Source: Mytilus californianus (Eukaryota; Mollusca; Bivalvia; Mytilida; Mytilidae). Taken from it: a stretch of 64,000 nt of DNA. How positions within the stretch are numbered: position 1 is the first letter of the stretch; every line of letters begins with the position of its first letter. The notes beneath the pieces are model-generated. The model did no database searches. It was not told where the DNA came from and saw only the letters and a program-made list of their open reading frames with translations. Of this stretch, positions 13,001 through 25,000 are shown piece after piece. The stretch spans positions 10,586,348-10,650,347 of the forward strand of contig NW_026262668.1 of assembly GCF_021869535.1 (NCBI RefSeq). The letters run 5' to 3'. A program made the position numbers and the translations under genes.

Positions 13001-16000
13001 TTATAGATCAATATGTGACACTTAAATACACTATTATTTATCTTATCTCTCTATCTCTTGTCAATTTTTACAACTTTTTAACTGCAACTAATTTCGGTAT
13101 CCGCCAAAATATTTAATAGGGATTAAAGAATCCGCCAAAATAAAAACCGCCAAAATTTTTTGTATACTTTGTTGCTCCTAAATCACGAAATTTTACACCC
13201 GCGAAAATAACCCGCTATATGGTAGTACATACAGTTGGACAAGAAGAGGAAAACCTGACAAGACTGGTTATCTATTAGTAGAGATGACTTTTATAGCAGT
13301 TTTGACTGTATTTTGTTTTCTATGAAGGAGCATGATGGCCTGTTGAATGTTATAGACAACAACTTTACATTAAATGAATAATCCTGATCATAATTCTTTG
13401 TCACAGTACAAATAAAATTATTTTTTGACAGAAATATTTTTTTTCATTTACAGTGATTGTAGCAGTATGCAGTTTGGCTGGTTTTGTGGGCCTTATAATG
13501 GCAGGTGTATGTTGGTACAGGTAAGGGTTTTAACAATAGATGCTTTTTTTGTCATTTTGATGGTAGATGGACAGTTGTCTAAATGACAATCATTGCACAC
13601 CTTGTTTTTGAAGTACTGCTAGAAGTTTTGCACAAAGATCTGTAATGGTCAAAGTTTTGATATTATATCATATTCGTTTTTCTTTTATTTGTTTGTCTAT
13701 AAATCAAGCTGTTGGTTTTTGTTAAGCCTTCGACTTTTGTCGAAAAAGCGAGACATAGCGATCCTACATTACGTCGTCGTCGGCGGCGTCCACAAATATT
13801 CACTTTGTGGTTAAAGTTTTTGAAATTTTAATAACTTTCTTAAACTATCCTGAATGTCTACCAAACTTGGACAGAAGCTTGTTTATGATCATAAGATAAT
13901 ATTCCAAAGTAAATTTTGTAAAAAAAAAATTCCATTTTTTCCGTATTTTACTTATAAATGGACTTAGTTTTTCTGCCAGTTAACATTACATTCACTCTGT
14001 GGTTAAAGTTTTTAAAATTTTAACAACTTTCTTAAACTATCCTGGATTTCTACCAAACTTGGACAGAAGCTTGTTTATGATCATAAGATAGTATCCAGAA
14101 GTAAATTTTGTAAAAAAAAAATTCCATTTTTTCCGTATTTTACTTATAAATGGACTTAGTTTTTCTGCCAGTTAACATTACATTCACTCTCTGGTTAAAG
14201 TTTTTCAAATTTTAATAACTTTCTAAAACTATCCTGGATTTGTACCAAAATTGGACAGAAGCTTGTTTATGATTAAAAGCTAGTATCTAGAAGGAAATTT
14301 TGTTAAAATTTTGTTTCATTTTTTCCGTATTTTACTTATAAATGGACTTAGTTTTTCTTCCAGTTAACATTACATACAGTCTGCAGTTTAAGTTTTTAAA
14401 ACATTTATTAGATTCATAAACTATCCTGGATTTTTACCAAACTTGGACAGAAGCTACTTACAATCAAAAGATAGTATAGAAAGGAATATTTTTATTAATT
14501 TTTTCCTCATTTTTGTTGAGCCTGTGATTAACAGCAAAAGTAGATGAGACACTGGGTTCCGCGGAACCCTTACAAATTTTTCTTGTTTGAATTGGTTTTG
14601 GTTTTGGTATGTCTGGGCCTTTTTTTGTTGTTGCTTACTCTATGGTTTGGGTTATACTCATTGTTGAAGGCTGTACAGTGACCTTTAATTGCTTACAGGA
14701 TAGTTGTCTCATTAGCTATCATACCACATCTGCTTTTATTTATATTTTAACTTAAAAGCTATTTTCAAACTACATGTAAATTGCAAGACTCTAGAATTCT
14801 ATTTTCAGGACTATAAAAGTACCATACAGACTGTTTAAGATTTGTTACTTTCTTTTTGATGGTCAGTTTGTGTTATGAATTGAGATCTATGATTGATCAT
14901 TGTAATATCATAACAGTTCTAACAGCAACATATATTTGTTGTTGATTTGTGTATTGTCGAGATTCAATTTAGAGTTTAACATGTTTAAAGACATTATTTC
15001 CTGAGAAGGTTGAGAATTAACAAAGACATTTGGCTATTTCTTCATTGATTTTAGATTCTATAAAAGGAAGATGTGCCCCAAAGAAATAAGTAAGGACTTA
15101 TATTTCAAAAGGTTTCTTATTCTCATATTGTAGGCAACCTATTTTCTCTTGAGTATTTATGATCCCCCCCCCCCCGTAGCGAAGGGGGCATTTAGTTTTA
15201 CCCTTGTCCGTCCCACAGTTGGTTTCCCTTCTCTAACTTTAGTTTGACTCAACCAAATGTTATGAAACTTATACACAATGCTTATTACCACAAAACACAG
15301 ATCAAGTTTGAATTTTTGTGGCATCACTTTAACCGTTCTAGAGTTATGCCCCTTTACAAATGGAAAAATTGCCGAATTTTTCCTTTCCGTTCTCTAACTT
15401 AGTTTGCCACAACCAAATGTTATGAAACTTATACACAATGCTTATTACCACAAAATACAGATCAAATTTGAATTTTGGTGGTGTCACTTTAACGGTTCTC
15501 GAGTTATGCCCCTTTACAAATGGAAAAATTGCTGAATTTTTCGTTTCCGTTCTCTAACTTTAGTTTGCCTCCACCAAATTTTATGAAACTTATACACAAT
15601 ACTTATTACTACAAAACTCAGATCAAGTACAAATTTTGGTAGTGTCACATTTACTGTTCTTCAGTTATGTCCCTTTATTACTTACTATGATATGCAAGCG
15701 TGGGCATCATCTTTGTCCCATGGACACATTCCTCATTTATTTTTTTCATTTTGATAATAAAGAAATAAGAAACTAAATGCTATTTAATGAATCAATCAAA
15801 TTTAGATGTACTCTTATAATTCATGACGGGGTTTTCATTGCAAGGATTTCGATTGATAGAACTTATTTGCTTTCAGATTTTATCCAGAGTAGTGGGCAAT
15901 TTCACCCTATTTCATAGATATTTTCTTCATAAATCAGTGACGTATATCCTTTTCTTTTTCAATGATTAAATTCAAGATATACAGTGTAAATTTAGATAAT

Positions 16001-19000
16001 TAAAAGCAATGATTTTATTGATGAGAAAATGTGACTTAATTTAAATCACAAATTTTATTTGAATCCTGCATATTTAGATGAAAGATCTGTTTGAGATTGC
16101 TTCAATAAATTTGACTTTCGAATCAACATTAGTTGAGATTTACATTTTTTAAAAGAGATTTTGGGTATACAGGTACATTAATTTCCTAAATTAGAATTAA
16201 TGAGAAAAAATATCAGCAGAAGGTTCATTGATTATGAAATTTTTATTGCTAATTTTGTATATGAATTTTTTTCAACTGTTCCAGAAACACAATGAAATAA
16301 TGGTATTCTCAGCTTGCTTAACAAATAAATAGATAATTTGTGGACTATATACATACATATTGATTAAATTTATAGAAATTTACTGACGTCAATATATATT
16401 TGATATTATAACCTATTTCTAAATATATGCTAAAAATGTTTAAGTGCAGACAGTGATATAAACCTATGCAATAAAAACTAACATCTGTTAGAAAATAAAA
16501 AAAAATAAACTAGAATGACTGTGGTTATTGAGTAGATATCTAGGACTGTGGTTATTGAGTAGATATCTAGGTATTCTAACACATTGTTAAATGAAGAAGA
16601 GAAGACATGAGAGAAACCACTCTCAGTACTTTTCTTTACCAGAATAATTCAGCCCTTATATTTCCGCTGACCAGATCTATGATGGCTACATAAACACTAA
16701 ATGTCTAATCAATGAAAACTCATCAAATAAATTAATCAGTATGTACTACAACTTGGTGTTTACCTGTATCATTTACTGTGAATTCAAAAATGTTTGTAAT
16801 ATTTTTATTTTACAAAAACTGTGATCAGTCGGGTTTATAAAAGAATAAAACTTACATTATAAATGTTTATAGCATTACACCATTGTTTGTCTTAAATTCA
16901 TAAAAATTAAAATTATAAATTAATATTAATATGCAGCATTTCTTTAAATAGCAATAATAAATCTCACATTTTGTCCATTGTTAAACAATCACATTAATAA
17001 ATGCATGCAAAAGTTTCTGAATTTACTGTAAATTAAGCTGCCATCTGATTGGCTCTCTGTTTTAGAGAGCACAAATGTGTTTTTATTGCATGATAAGATT
17101 AGGCCCTCATGAGTAGAAGATGACAGGGAGAGTCGGAATTATTTGGGTTATACTGTTCAAGATTTTTGACAATTTAGAACTGGACATGTTGACCTGTCCA
17201 TTGTTGAAGACTATGTTGACCACTGACATATTTTTTTTGTATTGTTGGGTTGCTGTCTCATTGGCATAAATCCCACATTTTTTATGCCCCCGCTGTAGCG
17301 GAGGGGGCATTAAGTTTTACCCTTGTCCGTACATATGTCCGAAAAATTGGTTTCCGTTCTCTAACTTTAGTTTGCCTCAACCAAATGTTATGAAACTTAT
17401 ACACAATGCTTATTACCACAAAACACAGATCAAGTTTGAATTTTGGTGGCGTCACTTTTACCATTCTAGAGTTATGCCCCTTTACAAATGGAAAAATTGC
17501 CGAATTTTTCGTTTCCATTCTCTTATTTTAGTGTGCCTCAACCAAATGTTATGAAACTTATACACAATGCTTATTACCACAAAACACAGATAAAATTTGA
17601 ATTTTGGTGGCGTCACTTTTACCGTTCTAGAGTTATGCCCCTTTACAAATGGAAAAATTGCTGAATTTTTCGTTTCCGTTCTCTAACTTTAGTTTGCCTC
17701 AACCAAATGTTATGAAACTTATACACAATGCTTATAACCACAAAACACAGATCAAGTTTGAATTTTGGTGTCGTCACTTAAACCGTTCTAGAGTTATGCC
17801 TCTTTATAAATGGAAAAATTGCAAAATTTTTATTTTCTTCTAAATATCAAGTAATTTTTATTAAAATTGGAGTAATCTTCCTTTGTCCATGATTATAATT
17901 GAATCAACTACATTTAATGCTCTATACAATGCAATGTTTAATTTTGACCTCCACTGATAAAACACAGATCAAGTTGAATTTGGGTAGTGTCAATTTAACC
18001 ATTATTGAGTTATGCCCCTTTATAACTCGAAAGGTTGCAAAATTTTTAGTTTCCATTCTGTAACTTAAGTCTGCCCCAACCAAACATTATGAAACCTAAA
18101 CACAATATTCATTACCACATTACTAAGATCAAGTACAAATTTTTTGTTTCCGTTTTCTTACTTTAGTGCCTCAACCAAATGTTATGAAACTTATACACAA
18201 TGCTTATTACCACAAAACACAGATCAAGTTTGAATTTTGGTGGCGTCACTTTTACCATTCTAGAGTTATGCCCCTTTACAAATGGAAAAATTGCCGAATT
18301 TTTCGTTTCCATTCTCTTATTTTAGTGTGCCTCAACCAAATGTTATGAAACTTATACACAATGCTTATTACCACAAAACACAGATCAAATTTGAATTTTG
18401 GTGGCGTCACTTTTACCGTTCTAGAGTTATGCCCCTTTACAAATGGAAAAATTGCTGAATTTTTCGTTTCCGTTCTCTAACTTTAGTTTGCCTCAACCAA
18501 ATGTTATGAAACTTATACACAATGCTTATAACCACAAAACACAGATCAAGTTTGAATTTTGGTGTCGTCACTTAAACCGTTCTAGAGTTATGCCTCTTTA
18601 TAAATGGAAAAATTGCAAAATTTTTATTTTCTTCTAAATATCAAGTAATTTTTATTAAAATTGGAGTAATCTTCCTTTGTCCATGATTATAATTGAATCA
18701 ACTACATTTAATGCTCTATACAATGCAATGTTTAATTTTGACCTCCACTGATAAAACACAGATCAAGTTGAATTTGGGTAGTGTCAATTTAACCATTATT
18801 GAGTTATGCCCCTTTATAACTCGAAAGGTTGCAAAATTTTTAGTTTCCATTCTGTAACTTAAGTCTGCCCCAACCAAACATTATGAAACCTAAACACAAT
18901 ATTCATTACCACATTACTAAGATCAAGTACAAATTTTTTGTTTCCGTTTTCTTACTTTAGTGCCTCAACCAAATGATATGAAACTTATACACAATGCTTA

Positions 19001-22000
19001 TTACTACATAATACAGATTAAGTACGAAATTTGGTGGCAACACTTTTACCATTCTTGAGTTGTGTCCCTTTATAAACATAAAAATTGCTGAATTTTTCAT
19101 TTCCGTTCTCTAACTTTAGTTTGTCTCAACCAAATGTTATAAAACTTATGTATACACAACTGTTCTAGAGTTATGCGTGTTTACAAATAGAAAAATTGCT
19201 GAATTTTAAGTTTCTGTTCCCTACTTAAGTTAGCCTCAACCAAATGTTATGAGACTAACACACAATGCTTATTACCACAAAACTCGGATCAAGTTCAAAT
19301 TTGGGTAGCGTCACTTTTACCGTTCTTCAGTTATGTCCCTTTATAACTATATGATATGCAAGCGGGGGCATCATCTGTGTCCACATGTGAACACTATCCA
19401 CATTTATTTAAATTCATATTTCAGGAAAATGTACTCTTACTGTTTAACTTTAAAGTGCAGAATATTACAAAATATTGAGAAAAATGAACATGCTTAATTT
19501 ACTTGTCAACATCAAATTGTCCATGAAATTTAGCAGAGCTAACTCAGCTAAGTACATTCTGAACAAAGCCCCTTTTCTGTCAGACAAATGTCAGTGATTT
19601 AATTAGTAGTTGATCTGAATATGAAATAGGCACAAGACGACAATCTCTAGACAATAAGATCAAAAGTCAGTCTACTAACCAGGGCTGTTATGACATTTGT
19701 AAGATAAGATATCAATACTTATCTTCCCAACCACTGAGAAAATAATCTCAGATGATGTTAATAAGCTTAACTTTCATATTGCAGGAGTGTCAGGCTTTAG
19801 TATATTATTTCTGTACTGTTGGAATATAAGGCTTTTGTTGAGAACTTAAATACTTTACAGGCTTCTTCGATTCTTAACACTTAACTTTCATATTGCTGGA
19901 GTGAAGGGCTTTAGTATATTATTTCTGTACTGTTGGAATATATTAGCTTTTGTTGAGAACTTGAATACTTTACAATTAAGGGCTTCTTCTAAACACTTAA
20001 CTTTCATACTGCTGGAGTGTAGGGCTTTAGTATATTATTTCTGTACTAGTTGTAAAAGTCCGTAGATCAATCATTTCCATGAAAAATAATATTTGTTTCA
20101 CAAATCATCAGGTGAAAATTGATTATTTTATTATTCTAATTAAAAATATCATACAATTGTAGATTAATTATCACCTGTAATTTGTCCATATTTTTCATTG
20201 ATTAAGATAAATTGATGTAAGACAGGTGTTTCAATAGTTGTTATGGCAACAGATTACTTTCTACATCAGTCCACCTGTTCAGGTGTGAAACAGTATCAAA
20301 ACTGATAATTGTTCATTGATATTTTTACCAGTATATATATCTGATGGTGTCTGTTCTTAGTATAAATTGGTTGATTGAGCTTTTGCTTTCCCAAGGGAAC
20401 CCAGTCAACCCAGTGTGAGGATAAAATTCTTATACAAATCAAATTGCTGGTATTTGCAGTACAGATATGAATGGACAACATATATTTACAGAACTATTTA
20501 TTAATGTACATGCAATGGAATAACAGTTTGAATGAAACAATCTCAAAAGCTTGAAAACCATTTTGTATAATGCTTATTCAACAATTTCTGGGGTATCAGC
20601 CTCTATAAGTAGTTATATTCAATACACAGATATTTTCCCATTGTCTGTGTATTGATTATTTTTTTAAATATTTAAATCCTCCCACAACTGACCTAAATAA
20701 ATATTTACTTAAATGTTTAAAATGTAATTACGCATATTTTCATGTTTAAAGTTACCCTATAGCAATTTATATGTAATAGCACTGTTTCTGAATTTAGTCT
20801 TGATACTATTGTTATAATAGATCAGTTGTATATAATCCTATATATCTAAATTGAATTTAAATATTTCAATGGCTAATGTTTATTATTTTGGAAATAAATC
20901 TTTGAAAAAATAAACAAAAATAAAACAAGATTTGAATTGAAATGGAGTATTGCATGAAATGTATCCTACTATGGCTAGTAGAAATTAAGAGCAGACGTTA
21001 ATTTTCGTCAAAAACTTATATATAATTTTGATATAAGATCACCGGAAAATTACTTTTCCTTAATCATGTTAATATCTTGTTTTACATACACCATAGAAAA
21101 TTGCATTAAAAAAGATGACTGGGCTGTGACCACAGAATCTTTCTCCAGCTTGCCCAATCTTTGACAATGACTTTTAGTTTTCAACATGTTCAATGCAAAC
21201 CATTTTATACCCTGTGACGTTTTATTAGAAACAAAGGGTCTACACAAGTTAATACAGACTTAAAAGAAATAACAGTAATCTTGAATTATTTCATTTTACG
21301 GCAAAAAGACAGACACTATATTGCGAGAGCAATGATGAAACTTGTTTGTGGAGAAAACAGTAGTTAAAAGGGGGTTTGATTCCTGGCAATTAAAAAAAAA
21401 GTAGAGAGTTAGTTGACAACTCCACTGATGTAGAATGAAGAGACAAATTGATTCAAGTTTAAAAGCCTGCCCAAAAAGAACACAATAACAAATTAACTGT
21501 TGATCAAACTAAAATCCTTCCTGTTTGTAGCCATTGACATGTTTTTTCTAGTCTTTAAATTTCAAATCATGAAGTCTTATATCAGCTATCTAACAGAAAT
21601 TCAATACAATATCGTGTTTAGGATAATATTTCTCTATTCCATTTTTAATTAAAGGAAGATTAATGCCAATATCAATTACAGTTGTTTTTCAGTTATAAAT
21701 ATGTTCAATGATTGTATGATCAATAGGAGACGGCAACAAAAACTTCCAAGCAGTGATTATTGTGAAGTAAAGAAAAAAATGAATAATTGAAGTGTTTAGG
21801 TTTATTATTTAGGTCCTCAAACGATAATTGAAAATTGTTTTTCTGCTTATGAACCCATGATGTCTTCAAGAACAACCCTTTATGTTAGATGAACTTGACA
21901 AGGTCTATTATTTATTGTAGATTGAATAAAAATATAAAAGCTGCTAGCGAAGTAGACTATCCAGCCTATGGTGTTACTGGACCAACAAAAGAAAGATTAG

Positions 22001-25000
22001 GGTCCGGTCCAGGAGATAGAAAATTAGCACAGAGTGCACAAATGTATCATTATCAACATCAAAAACAGCAGATGATAGCCATGGAAAAGTAAGTCTAAAA
22101 CACAAAAATTAAAAAAATTAAAACAAAAAAACAACCCAACAGATGATAGCAATGGAAAGGTAAATTTATAACAGAAATTCAAATGAAATTGGGGGGGGGG
22201 GGGAATCAACAGATGATAGCAATAGAAAAGTAAGTCTGGGGGGGAAAGTATGAAATATTGTAGATGAATTGAGGATTCTTCAATATTAACCAAATAGGAT
22301 TTTGTTATAGTTATTGAGACAGAAACACAAAAACACAAAAGAACAACAAATATCTGGTGAAGTCTTCAACAGAAAACCAGTATCCATGTAAAACTATCAT
22401 GTGGATAAATTTTGCCTGTTGGTCAAGTGGTCAAGATGGACCTTCTCATTAAAAAGATTCATCCAGAGAATATCATTAGCGAAAGGTTGAATTTTTTAAA
22501 CAACTAGGCCTTGTTATCTATGCTGTTATTTTAAGAACAACATCAAAATTACACTTCTCCCCATGTACTAGTTGTAAAAAAATTCTGCAAAATGAAAAAA
22601 AGAATTTCTACTTTTCTTCCTATTTCTCAATTTGGAAACCATAAACAGACATATCATTTGTTTGGCTTATGAAAGCTTGTCAATGTTACATGCCGTGATG
22701 ATCAAACAATCAGCTAAATCACGTAATAATGAATATAGACATAGAAAATATGCATCTATATTTAACACATTAAAAGAATTGATAGTAATGCCTTCCAGAA
22801 TCATTGATTTTAACATCTTCAGACAATATAATTACATCTTATATTTCTCACTTCAATCCAAAGTGCTTAAGGGATTATAGTGAAGTATCAAGGAGTGTCT
22901 GCATGATAAAGTTATAAAAATAAACCAATTATTATTCCCAATACATGCAATATTGAACTTACATTTTTCTACAAAAGATGAAATTTAATACACAAAAGGG
23001 GGTGGTAGGTAAATACCAAGCATATAATAAAAAAATGTTGCCATGGATTTCATTTAGTGTTGACAAAAAAATCCTTTGCTCAATTCAACTGTAATGTCTG
23101 TTTTAGGTCTATTGGGAAATCAAAGAAACTGTTGGTTGATAATGGAATTAAGTATACCTGTTATGACCATGTACAAAATAGTATATTTACTACATTTGTA
23201 CATTGTATATGTATTTTGAAGTATCACTCAGTTTGATAGCACAAATTTGTTATTTTTTTGTGCTTCTGTTTAATTTTTAATATTACTTGTTAATACATTT
23301 ATTTCAGGCCTTTCCAAGAGGAAAGTAAATAAAACATTTATCCATGAATTTGTTTTGCTCCTGTAAGAAAGATTGAATACCATGGTTAAAAAACATTTTT
23401 TGTTCATTATGTTAATGTGCTCTAAGTAAGCATGGTACAGGTTAGCTGTGGTTAGGTTGCTCTTATGGTTCTTATGAAAATTTTTGACAATTTGCAGACC
23501 AAAATAGTCTATGGTATGCAAAATGGCAAATGGAACTGTAGCTCTTATGGCCCTGATGGTATTTTTTGACATTTTTCAGACCATACTATTATGCTGTCAA
23601 CATATTATTTCTCTTTTATACTGTTTTGACTATTGTTTATTACAAATATATGTATCTAGATCTTAACATATTTTATGGTTATTTTTGTCATTGGGTTGCT
23701 GTCTTATTGACATATAGCCCACATCTCCTTTAATTCATATGTCTGACATGATCAAAACTCTTCAAGTTAAAAAGGTGCAGGAGTTCAATTTGAAGACATG
23801 AGAAATATCATGCATGGACGGCTTTGAACATGAAAGTCAAAATTGTTTTACTTCTCATCATTATAAACCAAGTAATCTATTATTGATTATATTTATAACA
23901 GAGCAAATGGTGAGATGAAACATGATGCATCTGAGGACGAATCTGAAGAAGAAAATGAAGAAGGAGATTATACTGTGTATGAATGTCCTGGTCTGGCACC
24001 GGTAAGTTGCACCCAGATGTACATGTAGATCCAAGATTTTGAAGAAAAAAGGGAGGGGGGGAACTAGATATTGTAAAGAGTGGAACATGTAAAAAATCTA
24101 TGCATTAACAATATATGAAGGTTATGCATTTTAATATAAGTGAATTTTGAATGTTTGTTTTACTTATCCTTATCACACTTTTTGGCAATCAGATACTACA
24201 TGTACTAGTTTACAAATTTACTGTAAATGTTATTCTCCTGTTTGGTGTAATCTGCTCTTAAATGATATTTTATGAAAATCCTGAAAAGAAAAGAAACTAG
24301 GAATAGTTTTATCGTGGCTACATTGTTGATTTTTTTCAGGGCCATGGTATACAAACTGTAATCGACCCCTATACCATAATACTTCTTTTGAAAACTTTCT
24401 CATTCATCATTTAGTTTCATTAATGTGACTGGACATCATTTGTGTGTATGAAAACAATGTGGTTCTGTCAATTTTTTGCTAGTAAGCTTAAATGTAGATA
24501 AATTTTTTACATTTTTTTGATAAACTGAATCATATTTTGCTAACATTATTAAGGTACAAACTGCATATACATGAGAAAAAATTCCAAAGGGATAGATTGA
24601 TGTTTGACTTCAATTCGCCTATACATTATTCTAGCCAAAAACATTTGCATTTTAAACCTCAATTTTTTTCTTAATTGGATACAAAATTACAGCAGTGATG
24701 TTCTAGATATGAAATTACAAATAAATAAATATTTCTGTTTTTGAAACCTGATCTACATGTATTTACAGAAAAATTAGTAGGTTTAAGATATCATAGTGAA
24801 ACTTGATATAAACCCACATTTTCATTATTACAAATGGATAAAGAGTATTTACATGAACATGTTCAATAGAATGGAATTACAGACAAAGTCATTTGAATAG
24901 TAATAAATTGTACACAGAACAACACAAAAAGGAAAGGTATCACCCTGACATCTGATCACATGTATCGTCATGTGATAGGTATCATCCTGACATCTGATCA

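Noticed and set aside
17282-18637. Several 60-78 codon open frames
   Set aside because: All are readings of the 155 bp family C repeat; identical frames recur because of the 794 bp duplication.
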